Below are positions 25,961 through 38,702 of a stretch of 64,000 nucleotides of DNA, piece by piece (the stretch's first letter is position 1; each line of letters starts with the position of its first letter). Under the pieces are notes generated by a model. It had not been told where the DNA came from. It saw nothing but the letters and a program-made list of their open reading frames with translations, and did no database searches. This DNA is from Augochlora pura (lineage: Eukaryota > Arthropoda > Insecta > Hymenoptera > Halictidae), in the NCBI RefSeq assembly GCF_028453695.1, contig NC_135779.1, positions 8,754,831-8,818,830 on the forward strand, in the 5' to 3' direction. The position numbers were made by a program, and so were the translations under genes.

Positions 25961-27501
25961 AAACAGCGGTATTTGAAATATCGAAAAATTGAACGTGTCC
26001 ACTGGCGAAAACACGGCGAAGCCGTGCGGCGAACGATATTGCTGGGCCGTGCTAGATTAATAAAAATCTACACGGTTTGCAACAAAAGCCCGATATGGAG
26101 TGCACCTCGACCCACGTCCGCAAATGGTAAAATACAACGCGGCCGCCTCTCGCACGTCATCCCAGCCTGATGTTCTCGCGAACTGTCGGCTCCCGGGCAC
26201 GCTGGGAAACCGCGGGTTCTACGTAGCAGAGAGCCCCGATACAGTTCCTCGGATCTCATAATCATCTGGGTTTTCGTCGGTGCTTGCGGTGCTTGATTGC
26301 GGAACACCTTGTATAAGAGAGTACATACGGCTGATACGCCTGTTGCTCACGCACGTGCGTGCCCGGTCTCCGTATGCGTGGCACGCACACGCGTGCGCTA
26401 AATTCTCGTCGTGACGCACACGTCCTTAAAGCGAGGATATGTGTGCGTTCGTACGTGCGTCTACGCGACTCGCTCCTCTCATGGCCACACATTGCGTAAT
26501 CAGCACCAGCGGCAGAGTCACGCCGAGGTACAAAACGAACGACAAAGCGCGGCAAATACCGCTGCGTTTCGAGAGCCTGAAATCCTCGCTCGTCCTCCTC
26601 CCTCTGCCGGTTCGTTTCTTGGACTCCCTCTCTTTTCGACTCGCTCTCATTCTCTCTCTCCCTCTCTCTTTCTCTCCGTCTGTCTGCCTCTCAGTCTATC
26701 ATTCTCTCTCTATCGCGTTTTGTTTCTCTCCTTGTTCTCCTCCTTCGCCTCCCGCCTCTCTCATCTTCCTACCTCCACCACCTCCTCCTCCTACCTTTTA
26801 CTGTTTCAACGCTTCCGCGTATAGAGGATACGGGTACGTACCTCGCATGCACGGCTATCTAAAGGTGCCTAGGTATACTCTCCGGGATCCATTAATAGCG
26901 CCCCTCAACACGCTAGTTTTTTATCCTAGGATTATTCTTGCCGCGGCCGCAGAGCCGAGAGATACGTATCGACAGAGAAACGTTCCGCTGAGTCATCGCT
27001 CAAGGATGTACGTGTCGCTCGACAAAATCGTTTCTGCAGGAATTCTGCGGAGCCTGTCACGGTGCACCGGCGTGACACGCCGCGACAGATATTTTTCCGT
27101 TTTTCTGCGAGCACCGGCGCGCGATAATCGCGTCACGCGACCGATCCCCGCGAGCGACGCGGTCGCGGGGACACGTTCGGAAATTTTCGACCGTGTTTCC
27201 GGAGGGAGGGAGCGTCTGCCGTAGGGTGTAGGCCCTACTCCCAGAAGGGAGAAGCAGGCCGGAGGGATTAAGCGTTGCGCGACTCGGGGCTCTCAGGAGA
27301 GGGTAAAACGGGACGAAGGAGAAAAATGAAGCGGCGAGGAGGAGGCGGTTAGAGAACGTCCGCGGGCATCGGGCAGTCTAGAATAAGGGTTGCTTAATCG
27401 ATCGACCGAATTTTAACGGTGGATCGAGGTCGAAAGCAACGGAGTGTGCAACGAACCAGCGAGCCAGGCAGCTTTAAACGGATAAAAGGATAGATTTAGC
27501 C

Positions 27502-27502
<1 letters not shown>

Positions 27503-27545
<43 letters not shown>
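27503..27545. repeat. (GA)n microsatellite
   Basis: About 43 bp of uninterrupted AG/GA repeat. Confidence 0.95.
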
Positions 27546-27549
<4 letters not shown>

Positions 27550-30500
27550 TAGGAGGAAAAAAAGGGAAATCCAATACCGAGGACTCGGTGTTCGAGTTGC
27601 ACAGAATCCGATGATGCCAATGATCAGTAGAAAAAGTGTCCTCTCTGTATCTATCTGTTGCCACGGTGTTGTGCACACACACACATAGCGACGCATACAC
27701 GCACATACATCGGTGGTATTGATGGCACGGAATAGGAGGAAGACCGAGAAAGAATGGAGGAAGATAGGTTGGGTTCACGATAATCAATATCGGCGCTGCC
27801 CACGAAATGAACGCTCTCTCCGTTTGGGTGAACCGAACCGACCCGCTCGAAACACCGGGATTTGGGGTAGCCTCCGCGCTAGACGGCTCTCTGGGGCCAT
27901 CGGGGTCTCTGTTCCCCGGTGTGGTAGTGATATAATTCGGGAGTGTTTCAAATCGAGTGAGCCGAGGCGGCGTGCTCGGATATCTGTCCCTTGTCGCACC
28001 TCCTCCCACTGGGGGAGTGCCAGGATGTGCTTGGAACGATGAACGCGCTCTCGCAGTTCACACATTCCCGGGGTTGCCGGGCGTGTGTGCGAGAGCCGTG
28101 CATGAGCCACGCGTACACGCGCCCGATACTCTCTGTCGGCATCGAGCACAGGTACGGCTCATTCCGTTAGGTGTAGTGGAAGGCACCAGGTACGAGAAGT
28201 TAACGGAGAATTTTGCGGCAAAGGGGAAGAGGGATTGGCTACCGAGGAGCGTGTCCCACATTTTAGAGCCTTCGTGGAGAAATACTCGCAGCATTTCTGA
28301 TTCGTTCGCTCGACGACGGAACAGCGGCCGCCGACGCCGCACATCGGTGGATATAACACGGGTTTTCGGTTTGTTCCCCGGGCTGAATGGAAAGTCACGC
28401 TCTGGCATTGTGTAGAGACCAACCCGACTCGAAATTCGTGATTATGCGGCTAATGAATAAATGCGGGCTTATTAACGGCCGCGAGGAATCTCGAACGTTT
28501 CGAGAATACTTCGGGGCAGGGCCTTTCGAAATTTATAATTAACCCTTCATTATCCCCCGATTAGTATTTCAGATGTTCCGATAGATACGCCCGCGTATTG
28601 TTCGCTGCGGGTCGTAACGAACTTCCGATGATCGGTGGTTTATTAAATAGTCATTAGTAACTCGAATAATTGCTTAAATAATTAATTAAAAAGTTACACC
28701 GCGGTAAATGAGCTGAGAAAAGAAACCAAACCTCGAGACAATGCGCGATAATTGCATGGTATCGATGAGAGCTACTCGAAAAAAAAGAATGAAAATAATT
28801 TCGATCGCAAAACTATGTTCAAACAGGAACATACGCGAGAGAGTCGTCCATCAGATAATTTTCCTAATGAGATTACCGGGTGTCTCGCATTTCGAGTGGT
28901 CGGTAAATATCAACAATCCTAAAAGAATATATCGTGCACCGTCGCAGGATTCCGAGACGTTGAATCTCAGCTCTGAAGAGCTCGCTCTTTTGCCCCTCTC
29001 AGACATGTGACCACCACCAACACGATCCTACGTGCACACAGACGCGTCTGAGGCTCTCTCTCTGCACTCACGCATGCACTCACAGACAGGTCGGCCATCT
29101 TTCTTTCTGTTAGCCTACACCCTACCCCTCCCTCCTACACCTCCTCAACCTCGTACCTACCCCTCTCTGACGCTCCTCGCCCTCACGACCACCACCCTTC
29201 CGCCGACGACGGCCGACCTCGCTGCGCGCATTGGCGCCCACCCTACATTTTTTCACAGTCGAACATTCTCGATTCTCAAAACTTTCCGAACCGGATACAT
29301 CATCGTCACCCGCGCGCGTTTCGAAGGTCCTATCGCGAGCTCTCTTTGCAAACAAAAAGAAACACAATCGGCATCGACGCAAAATTACCGGACGTTTTAC
29401 GACAGGAAAAATAAAAATTTACGATCGGCGAAGGGGGTATAACGCTCGACCGTTTAGAACAACCGAGACCCAGTTGGAAACACGGACTCGGAACTCAAGA
29501 TTCCTTCAAACGCCGACCAGCTTGTTATGATCGTATTTGCCGCTCTCGGCATTATTTTGTTCAAATAAGTATGAACGAGGTGCATGCGTGCGGCCGGGTG
29601 CGCGCGCGCGTACACGCCAGCGACACAGACGATTTTTTTCGTGCAGCAAAAGCAGTCGATCCGGCTCGGTACTGCGTGGCTTTTCAGCGATTTCCTACGC
29701 AACGTTCCGTTCCCATAGACCGATTAAATCTATGCACCGTTGCCGACCCTCCGTTAAACACGAACGCCCCACGATGCGCATTGCTGCAATGATCACCCCT
29801 CTGTTTTCAGCAAATTTTTTCCCCCCTCGGTTCTTCTGCAAACATTTACTCGATTCCGAAGGTTGCACGCGTCGGCGTTCGCGAAACGCTCTTTTTAATT
29901 CCATTCGCATCGATTCCAAATCAAATTCACGAAAACTAATTCAATCGTAACACGCGTCGAATCCTTGTAACGAATCGCGCTATATGAGAGCCCCGGCGAA
30001 TTAATAATTTATTTTGCTTTTCTCTTTCATCGTTTCAATAAGGCCATCTAAAAATAGATAACATTGTTCAATTCAGAGCTTGCGTGTATCGCCGCGGTTC
30101 CTAATAACCGTGAGAAATGGAAAATCGCCTGAATCGATCGTCGCCGGCGCGTTTAAAGGATTGACTAATAATTTGCTCGTAACTCGTTATTCAATACGAC
30201 CTCAGTTTTTCAAGCCAGCAGCCAGCAGGAGAAACGTGGCAACCTCGGTTGACGTGCACTGTCGTGCAAACGTATTACGTGCCTCCGCGATACTAGACGC
30301 AGGTGTAACTAGGGCGCGAAGCTGAAACACCCATTTCGCGATATAGTTGCACAGTGTTATGAAAACAGGTGTAGGTTAACACCGATTATTGTTTTCGACG
30401 TACCGCTTCCGACGGTGCCCGCGGGTCCCGGTGTGTCCTGGTTAACCGATTCCCGGCCAACCCCGGGTGATTCATTTCGGGAATAGAGGAGTTTCGGACA

Positions 30501-33168
30501 AAGGAATGACCGACCGGAATAAATCCTCGAAAACATTACCCCTCCGGTTTCTATTGTGAGGCATTGTTGAGTAATCGACACCCCTCGGGAACGCCGTGAC
30601 GCGTAACACGATTGATAATTGGAACACGGGGGAGGGTGAGGTAGTCATTGCCGAGTGAAATCATGCCCCGGCACAGAAATGATGTCATCATCGCCGCCAC
30701 TCGTCGGCAACAATGAAAAGAACGAGGATTTTTCGTCGGTCTCCGCTTTTCGGCCTTCTCTAACCACTCGTCCTCCTCTGTCTCTATAGGACGGATGACG
30801 GGTCACGGCGATGAGTAACGCGGGTAGAAAAATGATTTGCTGTAAAAGGCGTTATTCGAACGTTCTCCGGGAAAGTGATTATTCCCAAACGCGGCCTGAA
30901 ACGAGCCGTCGCTCCCTTTGAGTCGAACCGACCGGATTCGTGGGCAACGCGTGTCGCACGCGGTATATCTGTCTGAAAATCAAAACTCCACCGAGCTGGC
31001 AAAAGTGCAAACTGCTGTCGGAGGCCCGACATTCTTGTAATGGATATATCCTGACGACCACGCAGTCGTAATCCACACACATAATAAAAGGAACAACGGA
31101 TGGAGAGTACAGGGAGAGGCGCAGCACGTTGCACAGTCATCACCGTTACACGAATGCGCAGGCGCGCACGCACGTCGGATCGGCGTATGCTACTTTTTCG
31201 CCAGTTAAATAGAAATCGGTTGCAAAGATACCTCTTGGAAAGTTACCCTTACGGATCACGTGAACACGAACACACTTTTATGGTTATCGAGACATAACGA
31301 GATACGACATAGAGCACACATGTCATAATGAGATTTCATTTATCGTCCTCGGTGCCTGTTTTCGTAGAGAATAGAGATACGTCTTATATTATCGTCGCGC
31401 TCCGTTCCTAAATCGTTCGCGATAATCGAATTCACGAAGGGAAAATTTCAAACAGGAAGCACCACTGCCGAGAGATACTTGAAGAAAAATGCTGACCTAA
31501 ACCCCTGTCTGAGCGCTATCGCGAGATAGTGAATCACAACGGTAGAGAGCTACCTTATCGACCATCGTCCGAAAGCGCGGGAAATTTGAAAAGGGGCGAA
31601 GTCGGATTTACGCGTCGACTGCGACAAATCAACGAATGATGCTTGTCACACTAATAAATTAGCACGCTATTAGCATTATAAAAGACGGGCTCTACAAATA
31701 AAGCTATTTAGGAGAACCCTCCCCGTGCCGTGGGTACGACCACCATCATCACCGCCATAATCGTCGCTTCAACCCCTCGCGGGTACCACGATAAAATCGA
31801 CACGCTACTTTAATCAGGAACCCGCAGGAAGTGCCATGTAAGTTCTCATCGAAATACACGTGGGTACGGATACGTCGAGCTTCAGTGCACAGACCCAGCA
31901 CTTGTCGCACACACGCAGGTTATGCGCCCCTTTTTCCAAACGTATTCGTAATTCGTGTCGCATTTCCATATATTATATCGAACAGTCAAAATTTTTATGT
32001 TCGCGTCTCGAAAGACTATCGACAGTGCCTTGCTGTCGTATTCTAATAGTTACGCGAAACTGTAAACTATATTAGAGAACACGTAATTCTATCTACTGAT
32101 AAAGAGTAAGTGTAAACAGATTACTGCTACAAAACACGTGGGAATTATCAATATCCATGGAAACAGTATTCCGGTATTGCAATACATAAAGATACACGCG
32201 GTTCGTGAAATATTCTACAGTTAAATTACAAAACCTTAGCTTTCCTTTTTTTTTTTTAAACGGGAAAACAACAAACTATTACCACCGTGAGACCCGCACA
32301 CTTTTCAAAATGGTGTTGTGTAATCCAACTAGAGTACCACGTGTTCAAGCCACGTGGTTATTAGGTTATTTTACTTGGCGGGAGGTCGATAGATGAACGA
32401 GTTTTTTTTTGTCAAACAAGAACACGAACTGTTTTACACCTGGGATTACGTGTCACAGAAGATGTTTGTACACGCGAACAAGACTGCAAAGAAAAATAGC
32501 CTAGTAATTCTACGACGTACAAGCATGGCTATATCTGTTCAAGTATGTCTATATCTCGAAGATAACAACGAATCTCCGTTCGAGATAACCGGAGTTGTCG
32601 ACTAACGGTATGTCTGCACTTTGAATCCGTGGCCCAGGATATTCAACACTTTTTTCAGGAACGAAGAAACAGCAGAAGATCGTAAACGCGATAAGGATCG
32701 CTTTGACAAACAATTACGAAAACCGAATAGAACTATAAGCATAGTATACGACATGTCTGACAATGAAAATCTAACGGAAAAATGTCGAGATGGTTAAAAA
32801 GTATGAAACGTAAATGTATATCGGTCGGGGTACAAACACACGCGTCGCACCTGTAGTACACACGACTTACATAGATCACTGTCTACATGTTCCACTATCC
32901 GTATATCCCCATGTTCACGGTGTGTTGTTTCTTTCGAATTCCAAACATAACGCAAACACTGTCTCTTCGGAAATGTTTATCCGAATACGGTGCACAGATT
33001 ACATAATTTTCCACTATAATACAACAACAAAGAGATTAATTAACGCGCGAGCGGTGACACTGGGCGACCGAAAGGCACGTTCTGACACGTGCTCGGGCTC
33101 GAGGCTGTGGCACTGATCCGATCTCGCACGGCTCGCAAAGACGAGTAAGGTATGTATACACAACTCAC

Positions 33169-33440
33169 CTGTTATGGTACGTGGTAAACGATTGCAATGC
33201 GACTCGAAGGCTACATTAACCGAATACGAAAATGCGACAGTCGGCCGACGGGGGAAAAATCACAAAGAGGAAGTGAGCACGATCGGCAGCAACAATGACG
33301 CTCCCTCGCGAGGGAAGGAACTGCAGAGGCACACTGGGGAACAAGCGGCTCAATGAATACAACAAGGGGGAGGATGGTCGGCGGATGGACGAACGAACGA
33401 CTCGACTCGAGTCGAGTCAGCCTCGACACCCCGGGGCGTA
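33169..33440 (-). promoter_or_regulatory. candidate alternative ttk first exon and promoter (donor after 33169)
   Basis: Minus-strand sequence reads AACAG|GTGAGTTG at 33169/33168, a strong 5' splice site with no pyrimidine tract before it, so it suits the end of a first exon rather than an acceptor. The DNA upstream (33170-33500) is CpG-containing and not coding. The 5' boundary given is nominal. Assignment to ttk rests on strand and on ttk being the nearest minus-strand gene with an unpaired 5' UTR acceptor. Confidence 0.35.
33399..33418. repeat. 20-bp perfect palindrome
   Basis: GACTCGACTC followed directly by its reverse complement GAGTCGAGTC with no spacer. It lies about 230 bp upstream of the candidate donor at 33169. 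Confidence 0.95.
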
Positions 33441-34408
33441 TCGGCGCCTATGGGCAGCGCCATACCCGACCGCGACACACGTTCGAGCGAGAGAGAGAGC
33501 GCGCGACGGAGGGAGGGACGGAGAGAGACAGAGCGAGGGGGTGGGGGAGAGGAGAGACGTAGTACACGAGGGAGACAGAGCGATTCCAAGAGACGAGGGA
33601 AAGAGGAGGGAAAGAAGATTTACGCAACCCTCTCTCGCCGAGCGAAAATCCACGTCGAGAGGCACGCTGTCGACGATTTGCCGATAAGCCACGTAGTATC
33701 CTCCTTGCACGCGCCTCACTTTTCTCCATCTTTTTCAAAGAAACTGTGAAACTAACCTCTCACTCCTTTTACCCTGCTAAATCGCCCTCTCTCCCACTCC
33801 TGCAAGTTAACCCTTCCCACACAGAGGCACACGGCACGCACACGGACGAACGGTCGCACACCGACAGTCACGCACACACACAGACACAGTAGTCCATCGT
33901 GGCATTCATATAAGCGCACACGCAGAGGCACGCACACACGAATAATCATTTGCGCATAAATATACAAACACTCACGAATCTATACACCGCACAGCAACCA
34001 CGACGGACGATGGTGAGCGCATAACAGGAACGACGAATAGTGAAACTAAGATAACAAGGGGCGAATGGTGTGGGAGAGAAAGAGAGAAAGGCAGGGGAGC
34101 GAGAAAGAGAATGAGCGGGAGGTAAAAGATAGGTATAGAAATAAAGAGGGAGAAAGCGCGGCGAGACAGTGTGTGAGAGAGAAAGAAGCGTCCTCTCCGC
34201 CGCACTGGTAATATCGATTCGTAGGGTAGGCTCGATGGCAACGACCCTACCTGGTTTGACGAAACCAGCTCTCGAGGCGCACGGGTACATTTTTCGTCTT
34301 ATCGACACCGCCCGGTTTTTCCCGATGACACCCGAAATTCGGCGGAACCCGACGGCACCCGACACACGACAAGCTCGCAAATTCACACTATGCACCATGT
34401 CGACTTAC

Positions 34409-34700
34409 CTTGGCATCCTGGGATGCGGCTGTTTCGACGACGGGGTGAGAGCCACTCCACCGAGGACGTGCGACTTTGCCCGTGCAGCGCTAGGACGCCA
34501 TGTCATCAAGTCGAGGCGCGGACTCGGGGCAAATCGCGCATATACACACCGATAGAGAGAGAGGCGCACGAACACCACGTAGCTGACCAACCCGGTGCCT
34601 GCCGTGCTGGGAATTCCTGCTGCGCCACCGAACGGCCGTCACGGAACCTCGCCTACGCCCGCCTAGCGCCACGACCGTGCTTTCCGTTCGTGGTACCCTT
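34409..34700 (-). promoter_or_regulatory. candidate alternative ttk first exon (donor after 34409)
   Basis: Minus-strand CCAAG|GTAAGTCG at 34409/34408 is a near-perfect 5' splice site. The preceding 300 bp are CpG-rich and noncoding, as expected for an insect first exon. The 5' limit is nominal, and joining to the 5' UTR acceptor at 18237 is inferred. Confidence 0.35.
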
Positions 34701-36103
34701 CACCGCTTTGCAACGCTCGCGACACCCGCCCGTTTGCGCGCCCTCGTTCAACCAAACCACCGAAGCCAAGCGGCGCACAACCTCCCGCAATCCTACCACC
34801 GCCACCTACCCGCTAGCCCCCACTACACCCTGCACCCTCTCCTTGTAGCCCCCACCTTCTCACCCTTCTCGTCACGCACACCTCCCCCTCCCTTGCCATG
34901 CTCCCCAACACCCTGTACTGCCTCACGCCATCCTGCGCGTTTCGTCCTTCTCGTTTCCCCTCTCTACCACACTCGCACACTTCTCGACTCTCCGACCCTC
35001 TATCCTCCTTCATCTTTCGCGCGTCGTCCCTTTCTATCGCGCTGGCTCTCCCACTCTTTCCATAGCCCGCAAGGAACGAATCGCCTGACTTCTTTCTCTC
35101 TTCAACCGTACCGACGTCGTCTCTTTTTATCTCCTTCGGAAACCTACCCACACTCACACACACGCAGAGAATCACGCGTACACGGAGACAGCAGACAGTG
35201 AAACAGACACGTGCATATACACACAAGTGTGCGCGCATGCACACATGGACGCATTCCCTCGATTCGTCTTCCTCTTTCTTGCTCCCTCACCCTCGATCAC
35301 CCTTCAAAAAGGGCACTTATTTTCGCCCCTTTGTTCTCACGCTTGTGACCAACTTCTCCTTCCCTCTACAGAGACCTTTCCTTAAACCTGCCACCTCCCC
35401 CTGCCCTGTACGCCTTCGTTCTTCGGGCTTCTTTCTCGAACACACCCTCTCCCGCTGCTGCTACCTCCTAGCTACTTCTTACGTCAGCGTTACTGCGCAC
35501 TCGTTCCGGCAAAGTCGCCACGAGCTCGTGTAAAGTTGTTACCCGCCGACGACGTCATGCGCGGTTTCAGCGGTCGCGACTGTTCCTTATCACTTCTTGT
35601 TATTATTTTGATAAAGGAAAATGCGGGTTAAAGGGGCAACCGAGCGTCTCCGTTAGAACTTTTTCAAATGGATCCGAACGGATCACCGTTAACCGCGCGT
35701 CCCGAGATACGCCGCGCTCACGCCTCGTTTATACCTTGGGTTTCTTTTTACATCCGTTTTTATTCGGTTTCTCGGTTTCACCGATCGCGCTTATTCAAAA
35801 TCCTTCGGCCAGTTTCACGAGAAACCGTCGTCGGTTTCTCAGCGGAGATTGTGGAGCGAGAAAAAGGGGTTGAAACACGATACACTCATTTCGGTTGGAG
35901 GCGGGGGATAAGAAACGATACGAAACGGTTTTTCGGGGGATGGCCGGGCCGAAATACGTCTGGGGGGTGAGAAAGGAAGGAGAAGAAATTCACGGACGTG
36001 TTTAGACGGCTGTGGAGGAGGCGCGTTGCGTGTTATACACGCAACCGCGATTCGCGTCTGCGCACTTTTTCCCCGCACAGCTCGCCAAGCAGCGGCGCAG
36101 GTT

Positions 36104-36114
<11 letters not shown>

Positions 36115-36185
<71 letters not shown>
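36115..36185. repeat. long (GA)n microsatellite
   Basis: 71 bp of uninterrupted GA, the longest pure dinucleotide tract in the window. GAGAG runs are binding sites for GAGA factor in insects, but at this length slippage alone explains it. Confidence 0.95.
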
Positions 36186-36190
<5 letters not shown>

Positions 36191-36349
36191 TCTCCGCCAC
36201 GAGGCCGTTTCTCAACTTCTGAGCTGCAAATGTACAAGTACCAACCACATTTGCGTATCCTGGTAGTAGTTTGTCGCTGGTTCAGCTTCCGCTTCGTTCC
36301 TCGAGCCTTGTTGCGTATCCGTGGCGAGGTGGTATCCGTGCGTCGTCAC

Positions 36350-36363
36350 GTTGCCATGGAAAT
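36350..36363 (+). promoter_or_regulatory. X-box-like (RFX) motif
   Basis: GTTGCCATGGAAAT: left half-site GTTGCC, two-base spacer AT, right half GGAAAT (one mismatch to the GGNAAC form). It matches the imperfect palindrome bound by RFX factors. Confidence 0.35.
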
Positions 36364-38375
36364 AAACGCACCTTCGTCTGATTTCCTTGTTGGAGAGAAT
36401 CAAAGTGTGTTGGTTGCGTGTCGTCACCGGAATCGTTGCGCTACGCTGACGGCACCTTGACACGTTTACCCCGACACGCGTGTTCTACACCATCGCAGTA
36501 ATGTCGAAACGACTTCATTATCGACGCTCTTATTACACGTCGATCATTATCTGTCGATATGATTGATTTGGTAACAAGATAGAGACGGAAGTACGCGTAT
36601 TGTGAACCGGGTACGATCGATTTGTGTTCCCGCGCTTTTTACTATTTGAATTCTTTGATGACAACAATGTCTATACGGTATCGGTATTATATCCAAACAG
36701 ATTGTACGCATACGATTGTATGTGTAATAACGTAGGTGTATCTTGTACAGAGAGATTATACGCGGAACATTAAAACGGAAACATGAATGAAGAAAATTCG
36801 GTTGATACTTGAAACGTGAATTGTGTACACGAGGCAACGCGAGAGAGTTTTCAACACGAGGGTAGGTTTGAAGCGTTGCGCGGGGCGCTGTCGCGGAAGG
36901 ATCCCCACGGATCTTTTCGGTCGACTGATAAAAAGGCTTGGAAGCTGCCTTGTCGCGATGGACGAGGCGTATACGGACAAAAAAAGTCGCTGGAAGGGGA
37001 AGCTCGGGAGAGTCTCTCTGAGTCGGGCAGGGGAGAACGGAGGGATCGTCTGTCGGTGGCGGAGCTGGGGTGGGGGCGGTAGGCACGGCGGGGACGATAC
37101 CGAGGACGGGGTAAAGAGGTAGAGACATACACGTAGACAAACGTGGGTCGGGGTGAAGGGGAGCTATCGCCGCCGTCACCGCCACCGCCGCCGTCGCCGA
37201 CGCTCTGCCACGATGATTTGACTCTGCTCGATACCGCCGCCGACGCCACGATGATTCGATTCCTCTGGTCGCACCGCCGCCGCTGCCCGCCGCCACCGCT
37301 ACCGTCGTCGTCACCACCACCGTCACCGTCACCGTCGCCGCCGCCGCCGCCGCTGCTGCTGCTGATGCTGCTGTTGGCTTCTGCTGTTCCAGTGTCCTTG
37401 GTTTCGCTCTAGCAAAGACCAGCATACTAGTTCCACGTCGACTTGCGCGTTTGGAGAAACTCGGCTGGCTTTCCTGCTTGCCCGCTTGCACGCCCACGGC
37501 CAGGGCTGTATCGCTTGGGGCTGCGCCGTTCATTCTAATCTCATGACCTCCCTGCTATTCATGCCGCATGTTTCTTCCCAGAGATCTCTACAGACACACG
37601 GTCGCCTTCGGTTATTTCTTGCACAACGGGGACGGCCTGCAACGTAACATATGAATGACACCTATCACGATTGTTTTTCTCCGGTTTCGTGATTTACTTT
37701 GGAACCGATACGGTTTATCTTATCGGGGGAGGGGGGGGGGTGAGGGGCTCCGTAGATTTTCCTAATTTCTAGCGCGCGACGTATCTATGCAAATCCCGTC
37801 GCAGCGGCGCGGCGTATCTATGCAAATTCGTGGAACCATCGAATTGATATTGGGAACCGTGTTTCATCGGTTCGCTCTGCATGATTATATAACGTGGGAT
37901 GATCGGAGCGTGGTACATGAATGAGCAGGGTGACACGGGTGTAGCCGTCTTAATAGACGGTAGCCCGGTTTTGCCCGTTGATAGCCGCGCAGACGTTCGA
38001 TCCGTGAAACGGCTCTGGAACGTCGTTCCCTCAATCGTGGCTAGAACAGGCCCTGGCTAGTATCTAGAGAACTTAGAAATCCAGTGGAAACTAAGGCGAG
38101 TAGAAGGGATACTATCGGAGGAGGTGGCAGCAATGGCGTTCCAAGTCGCGAGGAGTAGGCAGAGAGGAGAGGGCTGCCTCATATACCAGGGAAAAGAGGA
38201 CGGCGGAGAGGGTCGAGGGAGGACGGAGAGACAGAGTCGAGGAGTACTACACGTGTCGCTGCAGCGGGGTGTTGACCCCAAATAGCTTTTTTAACGTGAC
38301 GTAACCACGAAAGGGTTGAGAAACGGCTAGCAACGTCGTTCGACGGCCAACCGACTTCTTAGCTCAAGCCAAGCC

Positions 38376-38414
38376 CTTGCCTTGCCTTGGTTTGCCTTGC
38401 CTTGCCTTGCCTTT
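38376..38414. repeat. imperfect (CTTGC)n repeat
   Basis: About seven copies of a CTTGC/CTTGG pentamer. Confidence 0.85.
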
Positions 38415-38688
38415 AAGCCTCGTGGCTCCCTGTTATATGTGTGGCACAACGATCCTTTCATACTCGAAAAGCCACTTGTGCGGTTCTTCGCCCGCCACCA
38501 CTATGACCACAATGTTATAATTAAGATCAGAGATATGCCCTCAATTTTTATACGCAGCGTATACACCACTCGGCAATCCGCCTGTCTGAAACGCGCACGT
38601 TAAATCGACACGTATTTGTAACGTCGCGTCGTCGTGCCGCGACGGGAGAAAACGAAATTTGTTCGCTGCACGTCCGTGTCGCAATCGC

Positions 38689-38702
38689 GTTGCCATGGCT
38701 AC
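38689..38702 (+). promoter_or_regulatory. X-box-like (RFX) motif
   Basis: GTTGCCATGGCTAC: left half-site GTTGCC, spacer AT, right half GGCTAC (one mismatch). It is the second such motif within 2.4 kb. Confidence 0.35.

Larger units (their letters stand above)
18238..33168. other. ttk upstream intron/regulatory desert, part 1
   Basis: About 15 kb with no recognisable conserved coding sequence on either strand. Open frames of up to 261 codons exist (26439-27224, 20660-21337), but they are in CpG-rich or CT-biased DNA and resemble no family I know. The contents are CpG-rich patches (19880-20520, 26900-28400), (CT)n/(GA)n runs, AT-rich unique DNA at 22000-25900, a diverged tandem duplication at 25551-25960 and a possible minus-strand donor after 24963. 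I read it as 5' intron and enhancer DNA of ttk. Confidence 0.4.

Noticed and set aside
26439..27224. 261-codon plus-strand frame
   Set aside because: Dominated by CT-rich repeat translation (Ser/Leu/Phe/Pro) and CpG-rich DNA; no recognisable family.
36547..37533. 328-codon minus-strand frame
   Set aside because: Its length comes from GC-rich trinucleotide repeats (Ala/Thr/Val and Pro runs). It shows no domain and has competing frames on both strands.
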